A DNA stretch of 64,000 bases from Aspergillus flavus (Eukaryota; Ascomycota; Eurotiomycetes; Eurotiales; Aspergillaceae): assembly GCF_009017415.1 (NCBI RefSeq), contig NC_092409.1, positions 1,798,001-1,862,000 on the forward strand, given 5' to 3'. The notes below the pieces were generated by a model. That model was not told the DNA's origin, made no database searches, and saw only the letters and a list, made by a program, of their open reading frames with translations. Shown here in pieces: positions 12,764 through 24,700 of the stretch. Position 1 is the stretch's first letter. Every line of letters starts with the position of its first letter. The position numbers were made by a program, and so were the translations under genes.

Positions 12764-15473
12764 TCAGCGCTAATGAAAGACGATGTTAGCTTCTGTACCA
12801 GGTAGCCGCTGCTCACATATAGACTCGGAGCCACTTACACGTCCACGTCGTCCCCCAGCAGACTGTCCTTGGGCAGGTTGCTGGTAATTAAATTGAGGAG
12901 GATACTGATACATCTGAGCCGTGTTCATAACAGGGCTAAACTGCTGGGGACCAAAGGCGGACTGGTTAAGCATAGAGCCTGGAGGGCTCATCGGCGTAAC
13001 TCCAGACAAGGGGGTAGCCTGAGCCTGCATGCCCCGAAGATTGTCTATCGAGGGAGATCCGCCCGGATATCCAAAATTAGCGTTACCCAGGTTCGGATAA
13101 ATTCCACCAGGTGAGACGCCGCGAGATTGCGCAGCCAAATAAGCCTGGTACTGTGCCTGTTGAAGTGGCAACAAAGGGTCTTGACCGAAGCCAGAGCCGT
13201 TAATTCCCGAGGCACCATTCAAAGAATTGATTGTGCCTGCAGAGCCCAGACCATTCACCCCATTGATAGCATAAGGATCAAAAGATGCAACACTAGACTG
13301 CTGATCGGCCCGGGCATTCTCCAAGTTTTGGGAAAGCATAGCGGGAACGTACTGTCCATTGTACTGCCTGTCCACGGATGACTGAGAAGGATAATTCGAA
13401 GGTGCAGGCCGAGAGGCGGGACGCTGCTGCTGCTTCTCCGAATTATCCCGTCCATGATGGTTATCCCGTGCACCGCCACGAGATGAAAGGCCGACCTCAT
13501 CCATCAGTCGCTTATACCCTTGGCTTGGTGTGGCCTTCAGCTTGGTGAGAACTTTCGACACGTTCTTCACAACCTCGGCACGCATGGATTCATCAAAAAA
13601 TGGGGTGGTCAGAACCTTGAAAATCAAGGTCGCCCCTGATGTTTGATCGCTCAGAATCTTCTCCAACACCTCGTCACCAGGGCTGAAGAAAAGTGCCTTC
13701 AACACTATTTCACGAGCATCAGGCTCATTGCGTTGGTTAATAACTTTTAGAACCGTTAGATAGGCAACTTTATGGGTGCAGAGATGCACCAAATGCGGCA
13801 CAAGTCTTGGCGCAAGCACAGTTCGCCGGCGAGGGAAAGTGCAGGTGTCGAGGAACCATGTGAGCAAAAGCGCACCGTTTGCATTTGTCGCGAGCTGCAC
13901 GCTGTGAAGAGAGATTGCGGCCGCAAGCATGCGCTGCTGATCCTTGGTGGCGTGGTGACTTTCAAGGCAGGCTCTCATCGCGCGAGCTCCGAACCGTCCT
14001 TGGGCGACCTCCCACATGCGGCTCAGCATAGTTTCGAAAATGAAGTCGTTAAACGAAGGGCCAAAGCGAAGACAACATTGTAAAACGTAGTTTCCGTACT
14101 GATCAAGGAAAAGTGGGACGGTGTACGGGCGGAGTGCATCCACAATCATGTTCTTCTGATTTGGACTTTGAGCAACGTCAATGATCTTCTGCGCAGCCCA
14201 GGTACCATTCTTGTGGACACCAATCTCAGCGAGGTGTGGTGCAATTTGAACAAGCATTTGCTCTTTGATCGGTTCAGAGCAGAACTCAAAAAGCTTTTGC
14301 ACTACGGTGTTACCCAGGTAGTCAGAGGAAAGCTCTGCAATTTCCGGGAGCATCGAGATCGCAGTCTCTTCGATTTCCTGGACCGAGCATGCGCCGTTAT
14401 CAATTCTCTTGCGAATATCACGTAGACGTGGAGCATCAAACATCCTGGTCTGACTAGGCTCAGGGATGGGAGGGATCTCGTCTTCAAATGTCTGATAAGC
14501 AATGGCCTGCTGGATACTGGCGGTTATATTAAGCGTGTCTTCGTCACTAGCACCAAATTCCTTGACGATCTGCACCATCTCTGGCTGGAGCTCAGGGAGG
14601 GGAGGTATCTGTGGAACAGCAGTCCCGGAATCAGAGCTTTCCACGCCATCAGCAGTGGTCGACTTGGCGTTGGGATCAGGGGTTGGAGAAGACTGGATGC
14701 CGTTGACCCCAGGAGTCCCGGATGCAGAGGTGCCAGGAACTTTCGCATATCCAATTCGGACCGGGCCTGCGCCAGGGAAGATCTCCGTGCCATTGAGTAT
14801 TGATTTGGCCTGGACAGCACTTTCCACACGCTCGAAATTGACGAATCCACAGTTCTTGTGTGTCAGCACCCGAGTGGACTCGATTTTGCCGTATCTGCTG
14901 AAGATGGCTGCCAAAGAAGTGATTGTGGTGGAAACTGGAATGCTGCCAATCCATAAGGCACGAGTCGGACCATCCTGGTTATTCTCATCAACCAAATCAC
15001 CTTGTCGCATGCCCAGATTAGGAGCGCCACTTCCGCCTAGATGCATCATCTGCACAGCCTCTGACAATTCATCATACTCCCCACTCTCCGCAATATTCAA
15101 ATCTGCGGCGCTAAAACTGTTCTCAAGGCGCGAAGGAGTGGCTAGATAGTTGCGAATCGAGGACCGCTGAGGAGGGGCCTCGAGAATGCCGGCAGTTCTA
15201 GCCCGCGGTCGATTGACAGAAGCGTGGTTAGCAAATGCTTGGACGGCCAAATTGTGTTGATGGATCTGAGCCTGAGTAGCAGCCAGCTGGGCAGCAGTTG
15301 CTGCGGCTGAGGGTGTAACAGTACCCGAAGGAACCTGCGAGTAACGGCTCTCGTACTCAAGGTCTTCATCGTCTGCGTACTTTTCCTTAGCGTTCACAGA
15401 GTACGACCGAAACCTATTGTTGTTTTTCATCATAGCTAATTCCGCCAGCAACGGTGGCAGAGTAGACGCTTGC

Positions 15474-15505
<32 letters not shown>

Positions 15506-16462
15506 GATGAGCATGTCCACCGAGGGTCGCACAAGACTGGCTCGTGCTTGCTGCGGGGTTTCAGCGAGACCCAGGTAGTCCAGCGTCTTGACATCGGTGT
15601 CCGTGAGTCCGTCTCTCGAAAAGGACGAGTGGCTAGGAGAAGTGGGTCCCTCAGAGGACCGGATACTCGTGAGGGTGGTCGCCCGGTCGCGCCCCGTAGC
15701 CCAACTAGTAGAGAACAAGGATGGTCCAAATGGGCTAGACGACCCGAGGAAGTTTGCCCTTTGGGGCATCGAACCAGCTCGGAGACGCGACAGAGAACCT
15801 GTGCCCCTAGCTGGAGGAGCAGGAGCAGCAGGAGCACCGGCGTCAATACCAGAAACACCAGAGGGGCGAAAAGGGCTGGTCGACGGCGTGGGCCGAGAAG
15901 TTTGAGACATAAAAGATTGTTGAAGGCTTGCCTCATTCAGCGCACCAACGGGTGAAAACCTCGAGGGAACCGTGCCGGCTCTAGCTCTCCGTGCAGGGCT
16001 ATTGATCGAACCACTTGAAGTGGGCACCAGGTCAGGGAAACCCTCTTGGCTCGGGGACTCGGGGATGTTCTCGCGAAGCGGGGTAGAATGACCACTGGTA
16101 GGAGGACCCCAGATACTTGGGGAGACGCCTTCCTCCGCCTGGATCTCTCGTGCTCTAGTAAAGCGGCAGGAGTGAGTCAATGGCACAATTCCAAGGAAGC
16201 GATATCATAACGGGTGTGCTACCAACCTTTTCGAGTATAGGCGAGCTCCAAGGTCATGAGAAGGGGATCCAGCCCCTAGCCTCGCATTTCCGATTGACCC
16301 TGCAGCGCCATTTAAACCGCTTGGTCCAAAGGGCGACTTGACAGCGGCGGCAGCGGACAAATCGCTCGGGGAGCTGCGCCCCGTAGATGTCCCAGACATC
16401 GGTTGAGTAGTGGGAATATAATTGAGGTTCATATGGCCCTCAGGTCGTGAAACAGGTAGCAT
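12764..16462 (-). CDS. RRM + Pumilio-repeat RNA-binding protein (Jsn1/Puf2 type)
   Basis: Large cytoplasmic mRNA regulator, similar in layout to yeast Jsn1/Puf1 and Puf2. Three exons: 16462-16227, 16154-12839 and a final exon of just 6 nt (12769-12764), giving 1185 residues. A Ser/Pro-rich N-terminus includes a Gln-rich run at about 296-307. An RRM spans about 477-550 (RNP2 ALWIGSIP, RNP1-like NCGFVNF). About six PUF repeats lie between 678 and 940, for example LGNTVVQKLFEF, NGTWAAQKIID and YGNYVLQCCLRF. The C-terminus is Gln/Asn/Gly-rich low complexity ending in GGRRGRR. The last intron (12838-12770, 69 nt) has a perfect GTAAGT donor, GCTAAC branch site and TAG acceptor. Without splicing, translation would run 22 codons into it and stop at that same TAG. 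Confidence 0.9.
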
Positions 16463-18209
16463 TATAGATTATTTCCCTCCGCCTTGGAAAAGGCAGGCGC
16501 CAGGATTCCCAGATTATAATTTTCTTATGGAGCAATAGATGATGTTGAAGGATGAAATCCGGTTCAGTCGGAGACGTTCTCGAAAAGAACCATGTGTTGA
16601 TCGTACAATTCTTCGACAGCTGTAAATACCTTGTGGAATATAAGCACCAATTGACACTACCGGATATGTTCATGGACTCACTGCTTAATCCGAGGGCACT
16701 CCAGTTAACCAGCGCTCAGTGTGTTGGATCGGTGTGTGAAAGGTGTTCGTAGCGGGGTCAACCGGAGGGTTTGGCCAAAATAATACGTAAGCTAGAACAA
16801 AGGCGATTAACACCCAGAGAGCGGAAATAGGCAATATCAATTCTGCGCAGAAATCTGTCCGTTATGCATCGATGCCGACCACTGTTAGATGATGACAACC
16901 TTGGCTAGTGTTCAGATCCAACTGCCACGATCCACCGAGTAATAAGATCTCCGTAGTAATAATTATCGCTAGGCGACCAAGGCCCACCCGAGAAGGCCGT
17001 AAGGGACACGAGCAAGACGTCTCGAATAGATGATCGGGAGAGGGCAAAGGTGGAAGAAAGCAACGGTTCGCAGGTGTGCGGATCGAAAGGGCCAAGTTGA
17101 ACGGGTGGCTGGAAAATAAACTGCGCGGTTTCCGGCCAGATGCGTCAAAAAAGATAGAATGGCAGTAAAGAAAAGGACTGAAGAGTGCAAAACAAATAGA
17201 ATAAAAGTAAGTAATATTCTAATTGAAAGAGGAGAGGAAATGAAGAAGAATTATTTTTGGTGGGGAAGAAAAGAAAACCAAATCGAAAGAAAAATGGTGA
17301 GGATGGAAAATAAAGAAGACGCAGGCAATCGTGGTAAGCGTAAGGTACGGTCTCGAAGAAGCTGATGGGAAGGGGAAAAGAGTTGGAAAGAGACTTCGAC
17401 AGTGCGAAAGGGAAGGCGGTTGGTTCTTTTGCCGGATCCCGGGGCAAGGAAATGTCATATTACTGGTAATATGGTTGGTCACCGGTTTACCTCTAGGAAG
17501 ACAGTATTCAAGGGAACCGGCATGACTACTACTAGACTTGACTAGAATGTCATTCATACTTTACATATAATAGTTTCTTTCTCTTTGAATATCGGATCAC
17601 AGTTTTTGAGGGTCTTGCTTCCAAATTGGATCTGTCGACGCTTCTTTCGTCAGGTATCTCTCCTGTAATTCTCTTCGCTAGGTACGTGAACGAGTCAACG
17701 TCCCCAACGGCTCCATTGGTCCCATCCATAGATCTTGCCGAACCAAATTCTGGAAGAGACGACAAAATAACGCATTCGTTGCGGTCTGTTATGCTTTCTC
17801 TCTCCTTTTCTTCTTGTCTTTTTTTTTTTTCTTTTTTAACTCTATCTCCTTTTATCTTCCTTTGAGGTATTGTTTTTAAGCCAACTATGTATACTTTCAG
17901 ACATAGTACCTATGACTCTCAAATACACCCACGGCTGCCATAATACCTCCCCTCCTCGGAAATGTTTCAGATATGAACATTTGTCCGGTCATGTGGGCGT
18001 TTGAGCTCCAAAACATTGTATTCACTGGGCAATGGGCTGACTATAGGAATAAATTTAGAATTCTCATCAACTCGAATGATGACATTCATTCATTGCCCTG
18101 ATTACTGGGGGTTTCTCATAATGCCATGGTGGACATACATATACTGGCCATATAATTCGAACTCCATAATAAGGTTCATTGGCTGAGCCCCTTGAGAACT
18201 GTAACGCAT

Positions 18210-18233
18210 GACATGTTTAAGGACATGTTTAAG
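18210..18233. repeat. Two-unit 12 bp tandem repeat
   Basis: GACATGTTTAAG occurs twice in direct succession, and a related ATG-containing word follows. Small local duplication without a known role. Confidence 0.7.
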
Positions 18234-18548
18234 GCCATGTATATTTTCAACCTTGGGAGGGCTGAGTAAAGTGTGAGCTAGTTTGTATTAGTCCCATCTG
18301 ATTGACAGCCCTGAAACATGCTAAACCCCGCGTTCCACTGATTCGTCTCCTGTTTGACATGATGCAGGTGGTACGGGTGTTGTAAGTAGTAAGTACAGGT
18401 GATAAGACCCATCGATTGGTCCCTTGTGGCATGGAACTCTGTGTGAGCAGGGGGAGTGGTTTGGAGTGCTCGGTGGGCTTCTTGGAGGCTAATGGCTGAT
18501 CTTTCACATCCCTGATACACGCCCACACAAATATGCTTTGTGACAAGT

Positions 18549-18570
18549 CCCCTCCCCTCCCCTCCCTCCC
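18549..18570 (-). other. Potential G-quadruplex
   Basis: Five C-runs (4, 4, 4, 3, 3) separated by single T bases, so the minus strand has five G-runs with one-base loops, the most stable class of quadruplex-forming sequence. It lies in the non-coding region between the PUF and YL1 genes. Formation in cells is not shown. Confidence 0.6.
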
Positions 18571-18896
18571 TCATCGTCATCAACCCACAAGCGAGTGCGT
18601 ACCACAGTATGAAGTCAAATAACAGGAGCCAATAACACACCCGGAAACATGCAGATCATTAGAATAGTAGCAATGAGTGCGAGTCCCCTGGATATGTGGC
18701 CCGTTGTTGACATAGGTAGGGATCAGGAACAGTTAAAGCGGGAAGCAACACACTCCGCATCGAAGCACATTGAGGTACATCATGAGTTTTACGTAGGTTC
18801 CTACCGGCGCTCTTAGAAAGCAATGTATAAAAAGCAAATTTAAGGGAGAACTAACCAAGGGGAGAAGCGAAGAAAGAGGCAGCAAAATGAAAAGAA

Positions 18897-18953
18897 CGAC
18901 AAGACTGAGATTCGAACTCAGGCCACCAAAGGGAGTGCATGACTATCTCTGGG
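18897..18953 (-). pseudogene. Orphan 3' half of a type II (Ser/Leu-like) tRNA
   Basis: On the minus strand a perfect T-arm is present: 5 bp stem CTGAG/CTCAG closing a TTCGAAT loop (18905-18921). It is followed by seven acceptor bases, a G discriminator and soon a TTTT run like a Pol III stop. Before it is a long variable-arm-like segment and a GTCATGC strand that could be the 3' side of an anticodon stem. The matching 5' half (acceptor GACAAGA, D-arm) is not found within the next few hundred bases. I therefore read it as a truncated tRNA, most like serine tRNA. A long tRNA intron is the less likely alternative. Confidence 0.35.
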
Positions 18954-19429
18954 TAGGGGTCGGGTACTTACTTACTTGACCCGACTCGGGAAGCTTCTTT
19001 CAACTCCGATCCAGGCTTATCGGCGAGATCCTAGAATATATTCTCCCATTGCGCCAACCCACCCATGATTTCTTGAGTAGCTCACTAAGGTGGTTCCGGC
19101 TTCTCTGAAGCAGATCTTTAGCCACACTGTACGTCAGTCCCCTACCGCTCCTCATGGCATCGCGGCCCACTGAGTTTACCCTTTAGCTACTTCACGCGCC
19201 TTTTTCCGTTTTCCTTTCTGGCGTTTGCAGCGCCCGCCCTTCATAACTCTGAAAACCCTACAAGCCTCTGACCTTTATGATAACAAGCTCTGCGAGTTTC
19301 CTGAATCGAGCGGAACTAAACGCCACGCCGGATCCTCTCACATCCGTTTTCTTCGGACGTATTTCCGTGACTAGCTTCTGAAACAGGCCATTGTCGCTTC
19401 CCACGCTTGATTTCCAAGTTACACAGAAA

Positions 19430-21792
19430 ATGGCGGATGATAATGTCGGCCAATCTTTCGCAGAAGAGGAGATGCCAGTGGTGTCCCTCATTGAGGGACG
19501 GTCAAAACGAAGCACAGCGGGGCGCCACATGTCTGCCCTTCTCAATGCCGAAGCCGATGATGACCTTGCTCTTCTATTTGAGGAAGTCGACGATGATAAC
19601 GAGTTCTCTGTCAATGCAGAGGAGGAAGGGGGCGAGGAAGATGATATGGGCCTAGACTCATCTTCGGACGAGGAGGACCAAGGGCCCAATGCTCGGTCTG
19701 ATGACTACGAAGGGGAAACGCAAATACAAAAGGAAGAGAAGGCAGAAAAGAAGAAGCGAAGGGCCCAGCAAGATCTTCGATTCAAAATAACAAGCAAAAA
19801 GGTTAAGATAGATCCCACCGCCGTGTCCGCAGTACCTGCCCCCCCTCGACCAAAGAAGAAGTCGGAGCGTATTTCATGGATTCCTACGCCCGAGGAGGGG
19901 CCCACGCGATCATCCTCACGTCGCCAAACGATGCAGAACAAGGAGCTTACTCACGCACGACTTAAGGATAGTGAGGAGAAGCGCATTCGACTCATAGCGA
20001 CTATGGAGGAAGCGGCAAAAAGAAAGGCGCACTTGAAGCCCAAAGAAATGACACAGGCCGAGCGCCTTGCCGAAGCTGAAAGGGTTGAAAGACAGAATAG
20101 CAAGAGCCTCAACCGATGGGAGGAGATGGAAAGGAGAAAAGCGGAAGAAAGAAAAGCCAAAATCGAGGCCCTTCAAAACCGTCGTCTCGAAGGCCCTGTT
20201 ATGTCTTACTGGAGTGGCGTAGCTACCTGGGTTGATGGTCGCTTGACGCGCCTCGGCAAGGTCGACATTACACCCAAGCTTGAAAAGGAGGATAATACGC
20301 GTAAGAAAAGTAAGAAGTCGGACAAGGAGGGGAAGGCTGCGACAGAACAAAAGCCTGCAGATGTCTCTACTACCAGTTCTGCCACGACACAACCCGTACC
20401 CCCAACCATTTCTGAAAGTGCTGCAGGACCAGTCACATCTGGTGGGGAAAATACGTCGAAAGAAACACAAGATCCTACACCAACCGAGAAAACGGACCCT
20501 CTTCCTATGAAGGAGAGTGACGCGAAACCCGAAGGCACAACTGTTACTGCCACGGGTGACTCTACAGTCTCGACGCCTTCCCATGCTCGATCTCCTAAAC
20601 CTGGACCCGGTGACACACAGGCCACCGAACCAGTTGCAGATGCAGGGTCACAAATTGAGGAAGCGAGTCTGCCAAAGAAGACACTTGAGAGCGAAGCTAT
20701 AGAAAATGCCCCAGAAAGCGTACAAACGTCAGAAAGCCGCGCCGAGTCGAAGCCCGAAGAGACTGCAAAAGATCAAGTTCCAGGTAAAGAAGATATACAG
20801 ATGTCGGATGATGTCTCGACCCCGAAACTTGAGTCACAGGAGCAGGGGCAGCAGGGACAGGAGCAGATGAATCAGGATCCGACGCCCCTTGAAGGGAATG
20901 ATATTGCTGTATCGAAGGATCCAGCTGTAGAATCTACGACTCAACCAGCCCCTGCCACAGTTACAGACCCTCAGGTTGTTTCACCCCCTTCCCTTCCTGC
21001 TACTGCTGCTACTGCTGCTGCTGCCCCAGATGCACCTACTGCGCTTGTGCCGCCCAATCAAGAAGGAGAGATACCTGCGGCAATTCAACAGGAACAGGTG
21101 GCTCCGGAGGTACAGCTGGTTCAGCCAGCTATTACAGACGAGGAGGCGCCACAGCCCCAAATTCCACAGCGTCCGCCAGTCATTGAACACGCTGGGAGAA
21201 CCCTCACAGTGCTGGAGAACTTCGATGATAAGACTGCCCAGAGTCGCGAGTTTAGCATTTATTTCAATGCAAAGAAGCCGCCAAGGCTGGCGAGTATGTA
21301 GCGGGCCCGTTTCTATAATCCCCTTTCCAAAGTTTGCTAACATCCTGAATAGAGATCTCTTCGTCACTCTGCGTCATTACATCCCTTCCGTCGCGCTATC
21401 GGGACCCCGAAACGGCCCTTCCTTTTGCGAATGCATACGCGTACAATGAAATCCGGAACACCGTCGCTCAGAAGTACGCTTGGAGCACTATGCTCGGATG
21501 TTACGTGGGCCCAGCCGGTGTTGCTGCACGGGGAGTCCCCGAGCGATTTCTAGATCCGAAGGCTCCGCCGCCAGAAAAAGTGAGTGAGAAGAAAGACAGC
21601 AATGGTGATGGGGAGCCTACCGATGGAAACAAGGATAAAGCAGGGGAGACAACGAAAGCTTCTGAAGGTCCTCCCAACGCGTCTACTCCAGCAGCTGCTA
21701 CTACACCTACACCTACGCCTGCACCTGCACCTGCACCTACTAAAGCAACAGAAACTGGAGCGGGCGATCCTATGGAAGTTGATAAAACATAA
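19430..21792 (+). CDS. swc2: SWR1 complex subunit Vps72/YL1 (Swc2)
   Basis: Histone chaperone subunit of the SWR1 remodeller that delivers H2A.Z to chromatin. Two exons, 19430-21293 and 21353-21792, give 767 residues. The N-terminal block VVSLIEGRSKRSTAGRHM with an acidic DDDLALLFEEVDDDNEF stretch (about 14-65) is the YL1 H2A.Z-binding signature. The C-terminal YL1_C domain starts at the exon junction (about 622-690: CVITSLPSRYRDP, then FANAYAYNEIRN and KYAWSTMLGCYVGP). Between them is a long basic coiled coil and a Pro/Thr/Glu-rich low-complexity region, longer than in yeast. A 6 bp repeat (21703-21738) encodes an alternating Pro-Thr/Pro-Ala tail. The reading frame is open further upstream only from a TTG, so the ATG at 19430 is used. 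Confidence 0.93.
21703..21738 (+). repeat. 6 bp coding microsatellite in the YL1 gene
   Basis: Six units of ACACCT/ACGCCT/GCACCT in frame, encoding alternating Thr-Pro and Ala-Pro near the C-terminus. Probably length-variable between strains. Confidence 0.8.
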
Positions 21793-24700
21793 ATAAGCAA
21801 CAGGAACCCAGGAGGCTGTGTTGCGTGGATACTTGTACTATATTATGATACCCAGAATAAAATAACGAATTTCTACTACAGTACCTTTGTCTAAGTACAT
21901 ACATCATTCAGTAAGTTATAGTTTGCTCGCCCTCGCCAGTTGCCTATACTGTTCAACAAGTCTGTCCGGTCTACATGCATAAAAAGAAGTGATCCAAGCA
22001 ACAGATAACGACAAGATCGAGATTTGCTCAAGCCCCTGAAGGGATTGTATGACTTTTCTGTGAGGGGCTAGCAGTGCAACGTTAACCCTTCCGCCATCTT
22101 GCCGGAGGTTATAACAAACTCTATGCTTAAAAAAGTTGATAAAAAGGAGATATTGAAAGATCAATCCGCTCTATCTTATACCCTCATCCTTTGCCTCTGC
22201 TCGTTTTACTCTCCACTATTTTGGCAAAACTAAGCTTCTTGCACCTGCTTCTCCTTCATTTTCCACTTACTTGTCTATTGTGCCGTCTACTTATATTTTG
22301 AACGTCAACATACTGTCAATAAACAAAAGACTCCCAAATCCAAGGCTTAACTTCTAATACTATGTGCTCTCCAGCCATAGTCCTTGCTACTAATATGGTC
22401 TTTTAGCCCCTACAGTTAGTGTCCTTTCCTTAGATATCGCTGGGGTAGTATCTAAGTCATTTTCACCTTGTGGTTTCCGGCCACCACATACTGCCTTTCT
22501 ACTTGAGAATTACCTTGATATTGATCTTCGCTCATTCGTCAAGAGATGGCAGTGACTAGTATTAAAAGATGAAGTTGAGATGAAGTAAGAAAACGTAAAG
22601 GAAGTGCTTGTCCTTGCGGTCAATAATGACAATCACCTAGTCTCGGCGAAACCTCGCAGCCTAGTTCTGAGATTGTGTCAAATCAACTAATGCACGTTCG
22701 TTGATGACGAGATGTTCAAACCAACTAAGAGATCAATCGTGGCCTATTGGGTGTGTCCCAGTCTAAGGGCTTTGGGTTTTTTCCCTGAAAAAGCGATACA
22801 AACCCTGAAACTTGTCATACAGCCAAAGTACAGTATCGGTTTGTATCAATCATTGTTTCCTTTATTGATTTTTTACTATTGATCTGGCAATTCCTGTCAT
22901 ATGGAAGTGCCCCTACGAGGGACATATCCAGACAGAAATGAGGGCCGTTTATATATAGGATCCTTACTCTTCCAGGAAAAGAAGGAAAATGAACAAAACA
23001 AGAGGAGGGATTTTTCCTTTGTGATTCCCTCATATGTTCCAGTAGGGTTACGGCTATGCTTCGTTCGTGTAAGGTTATTTGAAGATAATGTGGCCAACAG
23101 GATAAATTCCGTGCTATTGCGATATTAAACTGCGGTATGATGATAGTGCCAAAATGGCGGCATGCAGATGCAGAATGAACACTGGGGAACACGTATAGTG
23201 TTATTCAGCCTACTTACGGGTTCGAGAAGGATTGACAAGTAGTTCAGTGTAAGTCTCCGATGTTCGTACGAATGAGCTTCGGTTGAGAATCCCATGATTG
23301 TCCCAATCGAGTAATACGGCATGTGAACCCTCACTCGTGATGCTCCCCGCCTCTATTCTGCATCAGGGGACCAACAATACTAGAGGGTATGCTATTTGCT
23401 TTTTGTGTCTTTTTCTTACCTCTCCTTCCTTTTCTCCCTCCCACATATCTTTCTTAGCGAGTATTTGCTTTTGTTGAATGACTCAATGTGCGCACGGCCA
23501 AATCAGGTACCTGCGACATTTCTGCAACCACCCCCCTCAGCTGCATGGAACACCGCATCGGCGTTTTTTATTTCATTGTAGTGGTCTCCTGCCCCATGCG
23601 GCTACCTACAGTATGAACTAATTCGGGTTGGAATGAATAAGTCGCGCAAAGTGAGGCTGCCGGAGACCAAGCTGAATAGTCAAAGAACAAGATCATACTA
23701 CTCAGTCTACTCTCCAGACAACAAGAAGATAGAATCTAGAGTGCGGGCAAAAACGGACCTGGTTGATAAATAATGGCGGGCCCACAGTGGGCTGTTTTGA
23801 AAAAGCTGGTCTAGAATAGAGTCTAGAAGTCGACTTGTTTTGGGAAACATTTTCGTAAGGCAGGAATGAAGACGATCCCTGGGACGGGGAGTGGGAATTC
23901 GTCTCCGCTGTTGATCGAAATTGATGTGATTGAATGGCGAAGTTGGATCGTCCGCAACAGTGGAACTATGTTTATTCGTCGATGAGGCGGTCCACAGCTG
24001 GATCCAGGACATGTCATATTATTATGCAGAGTCTAGCACCGAATGGGTTTCCCATTTGAGTACTATGAGGTGTTCGTATACGTTTCTTGTTCATCATCGA
24101 CCTCGTTTATTCCCCGCCATTGCTGCCCCGCCTTTTATTGTGTTACTTCTCAATCGCTACGACATTCGTTACCATTGTTGATGACCGTTGAGAAAACTAG
24201 CATGGTGGGTACATGTGGGAAGATACTACTAGTCCTTTCTATTCCGGTTGGATATTGGAAAAATCCAATAAAGCGTTGCCTATTGTTTGAAATGTCCAAT
24301 GGGACGAAGATCCGTATGCGAAACGGACAAATTGCCTCAAACGGTCAGGAGACATAATAATCTTTTCTCTTTTTCAATCCCTCTCTTTTCCCTACAAAAG
24401 ATGTTCATAGCGTCATATGAAAATTAGGAAAAGAAAGAAGAAAGGAAGAAAAGGTACGAGGACAAGAGGTAAAAATCGTCATAGTCCACACTTCCTTGTT
24501 TGAACAGGGATGGATAGTTCGACATGCGAGTACCTGAGCGAAACCATGTGCCATATGGTGCAATCATTGGATCTGAAAGGCTGTTGATCCTAGCGCACGG
24601 GTTCTCAGATACTGCAGACACCGCTTACTGTAGTGTTCTGGATGCAGTCCACATGGAATGCATGTACGTAAAGCCAATGCCTTTTTTGCCTCAGCCTGTC

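Larger units (their letters stand above)
16463..19429. other. Long divergent intergenic region, PUF gene / YL1 gene
   Basis: Nearly 3 kb between two divergent starts. No conserved protein found. The PUF side is A-rich with many GAAA words (17150-17370), likely leader and promoter. It contains a C-run block (18549-18570) able to form a G-quadruplex on the minus strand, a 12 bp tandem duplication (18210-18233) and an orphan tRNA 3' half (about 18897-18953). Confidence 0.5.

Noticed and set aside
14502..15149. 215-codon plus-strand frame within the PUF gene
   Set aside because: Antisense shadow of the RRM region of the PUF gene.
19916..20584. 222-codon minus-strand frame within the YL1 gene
   Set aside because: Antisense to a clearly coding exon, no domain.
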